Of a DNA stretch of 64,000 nt, positions 22,668 through 34,669 are shown piece after piece (position 1 is the first letter of the stretch; each line of letters opens with the position of its first letter). A model generated the notes under the pieces. That model worked only from the letters and a program-made list of their open reading frames with translations. It did not search any database and was not told the DNA's origin. The translations under genes were made by a program, and so were the position numbers. The stretch comes from Mermis nigrescens (lineage: Eukaryota > Nematoda > Enoplea > Mermithida > Mermithidae): the NCBI GenBank assembly GCA_036768485.1, contig JAVLUZ010000511.1, forward strand, positions 138,411-202,410. The letters run 5' to 3'.

Positions 22668-23215
22668 ATATCAACAGGCTGGAGGCTCTTCAGCGTAAAT
22701 TCACTAAATACATAGTTGGATATCATAGCCCTCTTTCTTACGACGAACGCCTTAACCAACTTAACTTGTGTCAATTAGAATTACGTCGCCTTCATATTTG
22801 CTTATGTATGAGGTATCAAATTATTAGTCAAAAATCTTGTCTTTCCATGACAGATTTTTTGTGCTTAATCAAAATACTACTCGCTGCACAAATCGTTTCA
22901 AGCTAGTTGTTCTCTTGTCCGTTCTAATTTACAAAAATTTGACTTTTTCTATAAGTATATCTCTGTTTGGAATCACCTACCTGATTTTGTAGTCTCTTCC
23001 CCTAACTTAAGTATATTCAAATCTAGATTGATTGATGTCGACTTATCCAAATTTATTATAGGGCGGGCTTAAATCGTCATTTTCATGACTCGCTCATCGC
23101 CTTTTGCTGTGCGCTTTTATTCTATTGACCGTACGTTTTATTACTCTTTTACATCTTTCGTAATTGTCGCGTTTCAGTAATAAATTATTTCATTCATTCA
23201 TTCATTCATTCATAC
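22668..23215 (+). pseudogene. CR1-like retrotransposon 3' fragment
   Basis: Translates piecewise as RLEALQRKFTKYIVGYHSPL, ERLNQLNLCQLELRRLHICL and SVWNHLPDFVVSS, the C-terminal region of a CR1-type ORF2, with frameshifts. It ends after IIGRA* and an AATAAA with a terminal array of CATT repeats (23185-23212). It is 5' truncated, as is usual for LINE insertions. Confidence 0.82.
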
Positions 23216-23450
23216 TGTAGTTAGTTAGTTGTATATAATTTTAAACTCAGAGATCTTTCACATTAAGAATTTATTTCGTTCATAGTTAAGACCTACAGTG
23301 TTAAGTTATAACTATATCCAAATAAGTTTCGTGCTTCCGTAGTAAATCATTCATTCATTCATTTATTTATTCATTTATTTATTCACTTAATATCACGAAG
23401 TGCAGAAATACATAGCTTTACACACCGTCTAATTGTTTTTATCAGTTTCA

Positions 23451-24542
23451 TAGACGTTCGCAAACACCGTTTTTCCACTTTTTGGTCTATTTGTCAACCA
23501 AAATTTTGGGAAATGGAAAAAATTTTGGGCTTGGTTGGCATTTGTGGAAACTTTTTGTAATGTTAAAAATGCGTTTTAGAGAGCTAAAACTTCGAAAATT
23601 TTTCGGCGCTTCGCGCCGAATTGATTAAATTCTTACTTATTAGTAATCCTTAAGCCGCGCCGCGCCAATCGCAGCATTTTTATCGACAATCTGGTCTAGA
23701 ACTTCACTACGATTGAAAATCCTCATCTTATGCACGGATTCAGTTAGTTTTTGTAATGCAAAAATGCGTTTTAGAGAAGTGAAACTACAAAAATTTTTTG
23801 ACGCTTCGCGCCGAATTGATTTAATTCTTTTTTGTTATTAGTATTTGAGCCGCGCCGCGTCAACTGCAGCATTTTTATCGACAATTTGATGTAGAACTTT
23901 ACTACGATTGAAAATCCTTATTTTCTGCACGGACTCAGTTAGTTTTTGTAATGCAAAAATGCGTTTTAGAGAAGTGAAACTACAAAAATTTTTCGGCGCT
24001 TCGCGCCGAATTGGTTTAATTCTTACTTGTTTTGTTATTGATGTTTGAGCCGCGCGGCGCCAATGGCAGCATTTTTTATCGATAATCTGGTCCTAGAAGT
24101 CCACTACAATTGAAAGTCCTTACCTTCTGCACAGTTTTTGAAATGCAAAAATGATTTAGAGAGCTAAAATTTCAAAATTTTCTAGCGCTTCGCGCCATTT
24201 GATAAATAATAGTTTTAATTGTCAAAAACGACTTCAGAATTGACTAAAATGCGTTACTGAAGGAAGGAAATTCAAGTTTCAACATAAATAACGTTACTGA
24301 TCGTGATATTCTTGTAGAGCGCGAAATTTTTATACAAAAAGTGCATCAAACACCGCTATTGCATGTGTACATAAAATTTTCCACTTAAAAACACTGATTT
24401 TTCAACTTAGGCGCTCTATTTTGAACGTTTTTAGACCTCCCAAAAAATGTTGAAAAAGTCGGAAAAAGTGGAAAAAATTTTGGGTTTGGTCTATAATGTC
24501 AACCAAATCGCTGGGAAAAAAACGGTGTCTGCAAAGCGCCTA
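23451..24542. mobile_element. inverted-ended element carrying internal satellite units
   Basis: The left end TAGACGTTCGCAAACACCG and the right end (read inverted, TAGGCGCTTTGCAGACACCG) are imperfect inverted repeats continuing into shared 'ccactttt' and 'gtcaaccaaa' sequence. Between them are 3.5 tandem units of about 195 bp. No target duplication was found. Confidence 0.6.
23552..24240. repeat. tandem repeat, about 195-bp unit, 3.5 copies
   Basis: Units start at the word tttttgtaatg (23552, 23748, 23943) with a diverged fourth near 24135. Each contains gcgttttagagaagtgaaac, then one hairpin word (cggcgcttcgcgccgaatt), then agccgcgccgcgcc and gcagcatttttatcgacaat. Confidence 0.85.
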
Positions 24543-25274
24543 TAAACATTTTTTTGATATATTTCAAAACGTAAGGATTTGCTTGCTACTGAAGTACATA
24601 CAATTAGTAATAAGTATTATTTATTTTTTCAAATGACATTGCAAACAGGGCTCTTTTCAGAAATTTTTGATGATGTAAGTGCAACTGAAAATTGGCGGTC
24701 ACTATTTTAAGCACATAAACTGTTTTTTCGAATAATGTGTATTGTAAACAATGCGACCTCTTTAGCTTAGGCCCTTGAGCAGTATATCCTGATGAAGATC
24801 AGGAATCTGTTATTGAATGTTTGTCAGCTGTTGATGTTGAATAAAATGTTATACTTTGTGGTGCAGCATTAGTCTTCCATTATTTTTGCATCTGCCTGTA
24901 TAATGCAGATATGCTCCATGAGCTTTTTGTGAGAGAATTAATGTTCATTATTTAGCCTTGAGTGTCCTTAGGATTAACAGGCAAGAGATCAGAATAAAAT
25001 AGTTGTGTGAACCAAGGTAAATTGGTCTGAGCATGCTTGATATGCATGTGTACATACAATTGTAGATCTGCTGTACCTACAACCTTTCCTGCAAAATAGG
25101 AGCCAGGAGAATTTTCAGGAGAATCAAAATATTTTCAGGAGAATTGCAGGAGAATTTTTCCCCAATTTTACCTCTGTGCAGGAGAATCTGAATTTTGGGA
25201 CCTGGCAACACTGATGTTCTTAAAGAAAAGGCGATGCATGCTATCATGGGCGTTTCCAATTTTTTCCGGGCGGT

Positions 25275-25555
25275 GTATCCAGGCCCATATCAGGATTTGG
25301 TTTTGGGGGGGGGGCGAAAGGAAGCATGACCAAAATTTTTTTAAAGCATAAGGGGGACCGAGGAATGAATTTTACTTTGCAAATTTGGAGTAATTCTAGA
25401 ACCGATATTCCAAACTAAAACTGCCGAAAATCCCTGAAACATGTCCTAAAACGAAGTTTCCAGATAGGAAACCTTAAAAAAAGCGCGGAAAAAATTTTGA
25501 TCGAAAAACAACGATTAATTTATAAAAATTTAAGGTTTTCATGAAAATACCCCAC
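25275..25555. mobile_element. family G repeat, left part
   Basis: CAGGCCCATATCAGGATTTGG followed by a long G-run and 'gaccaaaatttttttaaagc' matches the copy at 31441. The right end is missing; it runs up to the CR1 terminus at 25560. Confidence 0.5.
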
Positions 25556-26012
25556 TTCGACAAGACAAGACAAGAAAATGTTTATTGTCCAGAAAAATAC
25601 ACGAAATTTGTTAAAACACAAACACATGATAAAACAGCGACTGGTGTGTCCAGGACATTTCGCATTTTATTTTATTTTCCTTGCGACTTTTGTTTTACCC
25701 TTGTGTTTTTTTCCGAATAAAGTATTACCTAATATTAGTATTAGTATTAGCAAAAGGACATATATACAGATCACGGACAACTAGGTATTATCCAACAATA
25801 AAATTGTAAAATCGACGATTAGGAGCTCTTTTCTTTTTTGAACGAACAAACGTTAAGAGAAGCGACTACATGATCAGGTAAGCAGTTCCAAATTTTCAGG
25901 TAGCTTTAGAAAAATCGTTGAGGTGTGCGTTAGAACGGACAACTGGTAACGCAAGTTTACGACGGTTTTTAGATCGGGTTATGCCGGAACTAAAAATGAA
26001 AAATTCATTAGT

Positions 26013-26874
26013 GTCGGAGTAACTTAAGAATATGGTACTTCCAGGATACTAAGAAATGAACTTCAGAAAAGCGAATTTTTCGCTCAGTACTTAGAACATG
26101 TTGAAAGAAAGCGCGGAAAAAATTTCATCCGTCTATGATCAATATTACAAAAGCTATGGGTTTCGTTAATTAGCCTCTTCTCGACCTAAGCAAGCATCTT
26201 CTCGACCTAAGTATTTGAAGATTCAAACAGCTGAATGCAGAATCACATGCAGATACCCAATTTACATCGACCTAAGCATCTATACATCGACCTAAGCATC
26301 TATACATCGACCTAAGCATCTATACATCGACCTAAGCATCTATACATCAATCTGAGCATCTATACATCAATCTAAGCATCTAAATATCGACCTAAGCATC
26401 TATACATCGACCTGAGCGGGAGCTACCTTGACCTAAGCAGCTCGAAACATCTTTTCAGATATACTAAGCCTGAGCCTAAGTATAATAGAAGCAAAAACTT
26501 AGATTTTTGTATATCTTGTCAAGTAAAACCGAAAAAAACATGCTAAAAAATATTAAATTTTTTTGAGTTTTTCAAAATTTCAAACAGCTTTTCGCGCCTT
26601 TTTTCTTTCTTCTCCTTCATTGCTATGCTTCCTCCCGTGATTTCAGCTCATATTATTTATTTCTGACAAATGCGTAAGTCCTTGGATCGAGCCGTTTAAT
26701 CGTCCCACCCAACACTCACATAGAGAGTTGCCTGCAACTTTGCAAGTATGGCTCAGATTTTCACCAAATTTTTCCGCTCTCCAATTTATCATGTTCTACC
26801 ATTTTGGCAAAAAAATTCTGGCATTCCATATTCGTTTTGCTCATTTTCTAAAAGTACCATATTCTTAAATTTAG
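26013..26874. mobile_element. hAT-like insertion with a 20-bp minisatellite
   Basis: Flanked by TCATTAGT (26005-26012) and TCATTAGC (26875-26882), 7/8, within CR1 C-terminal coding sequence. It has inverted subterminal words AAGAATATGGTACTT and AAGTACCATATTCTT. The centre-left holds the minisatellite at 26263-26420 and G-like words. Confidence 0.72.
26263..26420. repeat. 20-bp minisatellite, about 8 copies
   Basis: Tandem copies of cctaagcatctatacatcga with no spacers; the later copies vary (tctgagcatc, taaatatcga). The flanking word 'cgacctgagcgggagct' matches, in reverse, the units at 18540-18660. Confidence 0.9.
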
Positions 26875-29761
26875 TCATTAGCGTCAATACAAGGTAAACT
26901 GTTGATAATTGGATACATGAGATATAGACATATGTGAAGAAGACGAAGTTCTAAAGAAGGTAGGTTAAGAAGCTTCAGGCGTTCAAGATAGGATAAATTG
27001 CTATGAAAACCAAGAAGACATTTAGTAAATTTACGTTGAACATTTTCAAGACGATTTATATCATTTGCATAATATGGATTCCATAACTCAAGCATGGGTC
27101 TTACATAAGTAGTATAGGTTCTAAGTAAAATATCTTTACCACGAGAAAGAAAAGCTTTGTGTATTAGAAAACAACTGGAAACAACTTTTTTAATTATGTG
27201 ATTTTAATGTTCCTTACAATTGAGATTATGGGAAATATAAACACCTAGATCACGAATGGAACTAATGTCATTTGGAATATTTATATTATTCAAAGAAGCT
27301 GCACATTTTTCCGTAGCAACAGGAAGTTACCAATTAACAGACCAAGTATAAATATCCAGATCTTTTTGTATTAAATGATAATCAGAAGATGGACCAAAGA
27401 TTTTGACATCATCGGAAAAGAGATAAATTTTACTATATTCAATCAAATTACATAGGTCGTTTACATAAATTAAGAATGAAGTAGGACTAATACAACTATC
27501 TTGGGGGACAACACCATACATGATCTTGGGGGTTGGGGGGTTTTCACCCCCCGCAGAATCATTTTTCACCCCCCCTCCCGAAAAAATTTTTCACCCCCCA
27601 GAATTGGCGATTTTTCAAAAGTTTCCTAAACTTACCTGAAAATTGGTAGAAAAAAGGTCTTTTTAAGGGTTTTTGGCTATCTATTTGCTCAAAATCGCCA
27701 AATTTTCGGCGCTTCGCGCCATATATTCATGTTTTAAGCGATATATTGGTCAATTTATTTGACTTTTTTTCGAAATTTTTTCATGATTTTATGCTCTAGA
27801 AGGATAGAGTATCGTCAGAAACGCCAAAAACGATGTTTTTTAACGCGTACCGGCCATTATTGGTTTCAAAAAAGGCACTTTAGGTTTGTACCCTCCCCCA
27901 GAATTCCCATGCTGTACATATATTGACTTTACTGCCAACAGGCATGAAGTCAGAAACAACTCCGTTAATACAAACACGCTGAGACAGACTATGCAAAGGG
28001 AATTGAGCCAATGAAAAATTAGACCCTTTATTCCATATTTTGAGAGCTTAAATAAAAGCTTAGATAATGGGATTTTATCAAAAGCTTTCGAAAAGTCAAT
28101 GTAAGCTACATCGACAGGAGTCCTATTGCTCAAAGATACCGTCCAGCTGTGTTTACATTTAAGTAGTTGTAATTCACAAGACTTAGATTTTGGAAAACCA
28201 AACTGCGAAGAGGATAAGAGTCTGTTTGTAGTGAGCAAATCGATAATTTTTGAGTTTATCAAACTTTTCACGATTTTACTTGATGAGCAGCAAATAGAAA
28301 TCGGTCCGTAATTACTCACTAAGGCTGCGTCTCCTTTTTTAAAGGCAGGAGTTACATTGGCCAATTTCCATAAATTAGGGATAGTGCTAGTTAAAAAAGA
28401 AGCATTAAAGATACTCAATAAAGACTCAGCAAGATAATTTGAAGTTTTTTCAAGAAAAAATGACAGAGTCAATCAGGACCAACAGAAAAAACTTTTATTC
28501 GATTTAAAACCAGTTTCACGTCCTAAGCGTCAAAATGAATTGTTTGCAATGCAAAACCAGTCATCGAATCTAAAAAAGGAAGATCAACAGAAAAAACAGA
28601 AGAAAAGTAGTTATAAAACAAATTTATCTTTTCTAAAGGATCAGAAATGATTTTGTGGTCATGAAGAAGAGGTGGAAAAGAGCGATGATTATTTAACCGA
28701 TTATTGACAAATTTATAAAAGGATTTTAAACTTTTGTCAGAAAGAAGATTAATTTCTTCAGAAGCAAAGAAATTTTCAATTTCAACATCCAATTTTTTAC
28801 AAAAAGATTTATATATGATTTTTGTATCAGTCGAGTGATAAAATTTATGTTTCTTCCAAAGCATACGTTTCTCAGTTAACATTTTTTAATTAGTTTGGGA
28901 TATTTACGTTTCGTGGGCTTTGGGTGAGTTAAGAGGACAAAAGTGTAAATCAAAGAGTGAAGCATTCCAACAAACAAATTATACATATCATTTACATAAG
29001 AACATGAATCAAAAAGATCAGGCCAAGAAATATGAGACAATGCAAGACCTAGAGCATTAAAATCAGCTTTACGAAAGTTGAAAAAAGATGATCTAGGATT
29101 TTTGACTGGCATTAAAAGACAATCGAATATAATTGAATTATGGTCACTATTAGAAAAAAGAATATTAACTTTTACGTTACAAATTCGATCAGGTGCAAAG
29201 AGAAGATCTATTATATTATCATGAGTATTTTCTGTTATTAACTGATGTAAACCAGTGCCTGAAAGTGTGTCGAAAAATAGGGTATTAAGATTATCAGTAG
29301 GAAGCGAATTTATTCGCCAATTAATTTTTGGCAAATCAAAATCCCCTTAGATAAAAAAGGAAAAGGAACAGAACAAGCCCATTCAATACATCTACATAAA
29401 ATTTCAGCATAAGCTAGGTCAAAATCAGGGCGTTCGTAAGCCAACATAAATCTGATCTTTCTATCAGAATCAAAAATATCTTTTATTATAATTTCGTAAG
29501 CTTTAAAAGCGGTTGGCGGATCAATTTGAATAGCATCAAAAGAAAGTTTTAAGAAATAAAACTACACCCCACCACGTTTGCAGTTACGATCACAGCGAAA
29601 AATGCGATAATTTCTCCCAGGGCACAATAGTCCATCGGAAATATCAATATGGAATCAACTTTCAGAAAAAATAGAGCATCAAAACTTTCTCCATTCAGCA
29701 AAAGGTTCAAATCGCTAAGTTTGTTCAAAAGACTTCGAGCATTTGCATAAAAACATTGCAA
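26875..29761 (-). pseudogene. CR1-like ORF2 remnants on the minus strand
   Basis: Segments in order on the minus strand: endonuclease start (29761-29549), endonuclease end with FSNSDHNSIIF (29334-28876), linker (28882-28523), RT core with VAYIDFSKAFD and SSSQFGFPKSKSC (28472-27915), RT with GVVPQDSCISPTSF and YLFSDDVKIFG (27515-27327), and thumb/C-terminus with LENVQRKFTKCLLGFHSNL (27095-26875). Stops and frameshifts separate them. The F insertion splits the RT between AVKSIY and GVVPQ. Confidence 0.85.
27515..27914. mobile_element. family F repeat inserted in CR1
   Basis: The clearest F copy: 400 bp, starting CATACATGATCTTGGGGG and ending GAATTCCCATGCTG. It contains one hairpin word (ttcggcgcttcgcgccat near 27703). 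Its ends fix the family F limits because the surrounding CR1 coding sequence is known. Confidence 0.75.
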
Positions 29762-29849
29762 TTTTAAATAATCTTGGGGCGCGGATACCTAATGAGCGAG
29801 TTGCTTATAACATCTTAACTAAGCCTAAGAAGCCTTAAATCATTTACAT

Positions 29850-30574
29850 TTTATTTCGGGGTGGGGGTGTGTTCGCGGTTATTCCTTGTGGATATGGAGC
29901 TGGGTGTGTACTGTCGGAAAATTTTTAAAGTTTTGAATTGATAAAAATAGCTAATTTTCCGTTTGGAACGTATTCTGAAGTTTAGCCGCATATTTTGCTA
30001 TCCGGATACCGTACATAGGTATGGCGGTGAGAATTCAGTGGAAAATAAGTATCTCTTTCAGGTCTGGAGTAGCGCTCAAGCTCCCCCTCAGTGGGTTCCG
30101 GGGCAGAGCCCCAAAAAATTAGTAAAAAGAGCATTTCAATTTTGAGTCATAATGTTAAAATATTTCAGTACAAAATCAGTCGAATCACGGTCCTGAAACC
30201 TGAATTCATCCTAAAAATGGTCAAAATTCGTCAGCAAATTCATAATCATCGCCTAAAAATTGCTGTCATTCTTGCTTCATGTACAAATTAGATTTTCTGC
30301 ATATAACCTGTGAAGAACAGAAGACATCACTGGCGTAGCCAGTGGGGAGAAGGAGAGGTTCCCCCTCTGGGAAAAATTTTGAAATGTTGAAGAACTGAGC
30401 AAAATGGTTGTATTATGCTTTTTACGACATTAAAATCGAAAAATTCAGCGCTTTGCGCCGATTTCTTCCATCTTTTGGCAGTTTCTATCGATTTGATGCA
30501 GGATGAGTTTGAAAAATTAGCGCTTCGGGCGCATTATAAGCATTTTTCCGTCAAAAAAGTATGTCAATTAATTT
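29850..30574. mobile_element. family G-related repeats
   Basis: A copy resembling that at 31441-31800: shared 'attttgctatccggatacc', 'gcggtgagaatt', 'tctctttcagg', 'aattcatcctaaaaatggtc'. A GTAGCCAGTGGGGAG word near 30345 looks like an inverted G end. The boundaries are not sharp. Confidence 0.45.
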
Positions 30575-30912
30575 TTTATTTTCAGTTCCAACAACACTCG
30601 AGCTGCAAATCGTCATAAACTCACGTTACCAATTGTCCGTTCCAATGCTCACCTCAACGAATTTTCCCAATGATATTTAAAAATTTGGAACAAGTTACCT
30701 AATGATGTAATCGCTTTTCCTAACGTTGGTTAGTTTGAAAAAGAGCTGCTAAAGATTGATTGTACAATTTTATTGTCGGGGCATACCTAGTTGTATCACA
30801 CTCCGTGATCTGTATGTCCTTTTGTTCAGTCACTGTTTTATCACGTATTTGTGTTTTACCAATTTTTGTGCTTTTTCTGAATAGTCAATATTTTCTTTCT
30901 TTCTTTCTTTTC
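30575..30912 (+). pseudogene. CR1-like retrotransposon 3' fragment
   Basis: Translates as KLTLPIVRSNAHLNEFSQ then KIWNKLPNDVIAF, a CR1-type C terminus matching the minus-strand element near 25900-26000. It ends in TTTC repeats (30893-30911). It is heavily 5' truncated. Confidence 0.78.
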
Positions 30913-32860
30913 TAGCTATTTAATAGTGCAGGACAACGTGAGGAGCCCAAACAACACGTTATTTAACGACCTCCGCTCGTTTAATGAGTTTTTTAGATGA
31001 AAAAATTTTTTGGAGATCTTTCCTGGCGAAAATCCTGGCTGCGCTTAAGAGACATGTAGATGCAAAATACGCTTTATGTTGAATATAGACTGGAAATGGA
31101 GTGTTTAAACCATGCGCTTGAGACTAAATAGACTATATAATTAAAAATGAAAATATTCAGCATGAAGCGCCGAATATTTTTCGTGAATTTTGGCTAAAAA
31201 AGCAAAGGGGGTAAAGAAAGAAATCATTCACATTTTATTTCGGGGTGGAGGGCACGTGCCCCCTATCCCCCATGGATACTGACCTGGGTGTGTCCGTTTT
31301 TTAAATTTTTCTCTTCGTTCTGCGACAATTTAACTTATCAAAACAGTTTTACTTTTAATTTTTCGCAACACCTAATTGCTGCACATTTTGCAAATTTTAC
31401 TACTCGTGTAGGACATCACATAAGGAAGATGCAAGGGACCCAGGCCCGTATCCAGGATTTTGTTTTGGGGTAAACACGACCAAAATTCTTTTAAAACACA
31501 AGAAAGACCAAAGAATGCATTGCCCATTTTGCTACCCGGATGCCTTAGATACGGTGAGAATCCAATGGAAACCATCTCTTTCAGGGCTGAGGGGTCTGGC
31601 GTGACGCGCTCAAGCGCCCCCCAGCGGGAAAATTTTGTAAAAATAGTCAATTTTGAATCGTAACGTTAAAATTTTTACAAAATGAGCCGAATCATGGCTG
31701 TGAATTCACCGTAAAAATGGTCAAAGTTCATCAGCCAATCCATAATTATCGCCAAAAAATTGCTGTCATTCTTTCTTCTTGAAGAAATCTGATTTCCTGT
31801 ATTAAAACCTGTGAAGAAAAGAATAAATATAGATGTAAAATACGCTTTAGATTGTATAAAGACTAAAAATGGAGTATTGAAACCGTGCGCTTAGGAATAG
31901 ATAGACTGTAATTATAAGTTTTAAATTCGGCGCTTAACGCCAATTTTTTTTGCGATTTTTGGTTAAAAAAGCAAAGGTGGAGTAAAGGGAGAAATTGTTC
32001 ACATATTTTGTTAGGGGGGAACGTGCCCCTATCCCCCATTGATACTTGCCTGAAGGGACCCTCTTTCTCTTAAGGGGTGCGCTCAAGAGCTTCTTGAATC
32101 TTGCATCATAAAGTGGAAATTTCCACGAATTCGTCCAAATTTTGGTTCTGTATATAGCCAATAAATTGATAAAATAGATTGGTGCGACGCGCAGCGAAAA
32201 ATCCTCTATTTTGAAAGATATTAAAAATTTTAAAAAGGCGCCATTCTTGAAAAATAATGTCTGTTCGGACCTTTCAAATCGTCGGCTAATAAAAAGAACT
32301 TTTTTATTTTTTGGAACGTATACTTACGCCTAATGCTATATATATACTATACTTAGCACAGTTTGATACTAACTATTATCGGGTAGGACGTTCGATAAGG
32401 TGCGAATGCAAGGGCGCATCCTCTCCTATACGGCTGGGGTTCCTGGGTTAATGACGCGCTTAAGAAAGTCTTGTAAAATAAGCTCGTTAATTTAATTGTA
32501 AGGTTAAAATTTGAATGAAATTGTCCGAATCTTGGTTCATAGTTTAGCCAATAAAAAGGTAAAATAAATTGGTGCGAATAGTAGAAATTTCTGATATCTG
32601 TTTGCAAGAATGACTGAATGATTGCTATAAAATACAGGAGTTTTGAATTTTATGTAGACTGTTCTCAATGTCATGTCATACAGGTTTTAAAAATCTATGT
32701 GAAGCGCGCGAACTTTAGGCGTACTTAACTATGAATATCTGAAAATAGATAATCTGCTCACGGCGCTGAAAAGTTATAGCTCTTAGTTGCACTTATGTCA
32801 AAATAATAGGCAGAGCTAAAAGAAATAGGCGCGAAGCGCCGACGTTTTTATTCCCCAAAA
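30913..32860. repeat. degraded repeat field, family G pieces
   Basis: CAGGCCCGTATCCAGGATTT at 31441 opens a G copy. Repeated phrases ('aaatacgctttagattg', 'agactaaaaatggagt', 'cccctatcccccatggatac') occur two or three times between 31000 and 32100. Hairpin words lie near 31928 and 32825. No gene was seen. Confidence 0.45.
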
Positions 32861-33109
32861 ATGACCACGGCGCCATGCAAGCGCAAAGCTCAATTTCAGG
32901 AAATTCTTAAATTTTACCAGCAGGACCCTTCCCCCAACCGGCTACGCTTTTGTTCTAAGGTGTTGAAATCAGCATATGATTCGCTCTCCACTGAAATCTT
33001 AGTCAATATTATACGGTGTGATAAACACCAATCAGCGGGCAACATTCGAAATTCTCCATATTCATGTCGACAAAAGTTTGTCGAGGCGGTCAGGACACAT
33101 CCTGTTTAG
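32861..33109 (+). CDS. unrecognised 82-codon open frame
   Basis: An ATG-started frame beginning MTTAPCKRKAQFQEILKFYQ and ending at TAG. The base composition is more balanced than its surroundings and the protein looks globular and basic. No family was recognised. It could be a first exon, a gene remnant or chance. It lies about 2.1 kb upstream of the first SCaMC exon I recognise, but it does not resemble the SCaMC N terminus. Confidence 0.25.
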   Translation: MTTAPCKRKAQFQEILKFYQQDPSPNRLRFCSKVLKSAYDSLSTEILVNIIRCDKHQSAGNIRNSPYSCRQKFVEAVRTHPV

Positions 33110-33462
33110 GACATTAGGACATCTACGATTCATTCAACTGTTCTGCTATGGCAACCACTGATGTCGGAGAGCGACCAAGTACATCACTGGAAGTCGAGTC
33201 AAAAAAACCGGTTGGCGTCAAAGATCATCGCGCATCAAGTAGGTGCCATACAGGGCAAGATGGTCGTTTTATTTAGCAAATTGTGTTTATCGTTTTTCGC
33301 ACAATGTCGTTTTGAATTTTTTTCAAGACGTATCTTTTTCACCTTTTTCTGGTGTACACATGTAGATGCGCAAGGTCAAACTTCCAGAAGGAGAGGGGGT
33401 TAAAACCAAAAATTGATAGATAGCTACTATGTGCTTCGTTAAAACGGCTCTACAGTTATTTT

Positions 33463-33745
33463 GATGTCAGAAAATTAGATATTCAACCTTTTTGGTCCCA
33501 GAAAACTAAGCTATATAGCCTTTTCGGATTCACGAACATAGCTATATAGCCTTTTTGAACTATAAATGGCTTTTAATCCCTTTTTGGAGTCGAAAACTCA
33601 GAAAAGACAACTAAATAGCATTTTTGAGCTCGAAAAAGACTATATAGCTAGTTTTTTGAGCCCGAAAACGCTGTATAGCTAATTTTCTGAGCCCGGAAAA
33701 GGCTATACAGCAATGGTTTTTCGACCAAAATCGCTGCATACATTA
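33463..33745. repeat. degenerate tandem repeat with GCTATATAGC words
   Basis: About six units of roughly 40-45 bp, each with gaaaa...gctatatagc(c/t)ttttt and often gagcccgaaaa. The palindrome GCTATATAGC or a near form recurs in each. Confidence 0.65.
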
Positions 33746-33861
33746 GTTTTTCAAAGCTCAGGGGGTAATATCCTCCTCACCCCCTTGCTCATGTATGCTG
33801 GTGTTTTCAAGTTTAGTTAGCAGCTTTTTGAATGACAGATAGCTTAGAAAAGGAGGGTCTA

Positions 33862-34155
33862 AATTCCAAATTTTAATGTGCCGTTTTTGGGCCCAAAAAT
33901 GGCGGATCCGCGTTTTTCAGCGTTTCTGACAATGCTCTATCTTTCTAGAGTATGAAAATATAACAAATTTAAAAAAATAAAAAAGCGAACAAATTGAAGA
34001 AGAAAAAAATCCCAAACTGAATATATGACGCGAAGCGTCGAACGTTTGACACTTTTGAGCAAACAGATAGCTAAAAGCGTTTAAAACAGCACATTTCTAC
34101 GAATTTTCAAGGATGCTTTTGAGAAATGGCGGATTGTGACCGAGGGATCATGTAT
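33862..34155. mobile_element. family F repeat, reverse orientation
   Basis: Shared with other F copies: 'tttttgggcccaaaaatggc', 'agcgtttctgacaatgctct', 'gacgcgaagcgtcgaacgtt' (one hairpin word) and 'gagcaaacagatagctaaaa'. The ends are degraded. Confidence 0.6.
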
Positions 34156-34669
34156 GCTTCCTACCGTTTGAAACCAAATTTTTAGGCACTGTAAAGATAA
34201 GGAATCTAAAACCGACACACAATTTTCACGTTAAATCATAGATGTGAATTGCTCTTACATCTGGTTGATTCGACTTTATGAATTCAAAGCAGAAGTTTAC
34301 AAAATGAAATAACAGTATCCTATTTATTGAACGGAAAATTTGACGCTTTCTGCATTTTTTAAGTGAATTATGAGCGTAATAAAAGCAGACAATACAAAAA
34401 ACATTTTAATCCAGCTTAGTGACATTTTCGAAAATTCTTTTACTAATTGAGAAATCTTTGCCTATGTATTACAAAAAGACAGGGTTATGACAACGCATGA
34501 CCTGACATGTTTTTCTATCTGTGTTCTTGTGCCTCTTGAAGTGTTAATTAATGTGTATGAGAAAAGAATTAAATTCAAATAAAAAATGCATTTTATTGAA
34601 TGAGACATCGGGTTTTTGATCACGATTTATGCGGATAATTCAATGAGTGCGGCGGAAGGCATTTGAATA

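Larger units (their letters stand above)
22414..25213. mobile_element. hAT-like element with CAGGAGAAT arrays
   Basis: The ends are TAGGGTTGCCAGGT and ACCTGGCAACACTG (inverted). Inside each end lies an array of CAGGAGAAT/AGGAGAATT words (22428-22600 and 25100-25190). The flanks do not give a matching 8-bp duplication, so one end may have been rearranged. It contains a CR1 fragment and another inverted-ended element. Confidence 0.72.
25560..29780 (-). mobile_element. CR1-like non-LTR retrotransposon, minus strand, 5' truncated and broken
   Basis: Read on the minus strand from about 29760 (FYANARSLLNKLSDLNLLLN) to a 3' terminus at 25560-25577 made of TTGTC repeats after AATAAA. It has endonuclease and RT segments but no ORF1. 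It carries a family F insertion (27515-27914) inside the RT domain and an 862-bp element (26013-26874) near its C terminus, plus frameshifts and stops. Confidence 0.83.

Noticed and set aside
22414..25213. A clean 8-bp duplication for the CAGGAGAAT element
   Set aside because: The flanks ACTGTATG and ATGTTCTT do not match; the two ends may be rearranged, so no duplication is claimed.
26263..26420. Direct repeats resembling a CRISPR array
   Set aside because: The 20-bp units are head-to-tail with no spacers, and the window is eukaryotic; this is a minisatellite.
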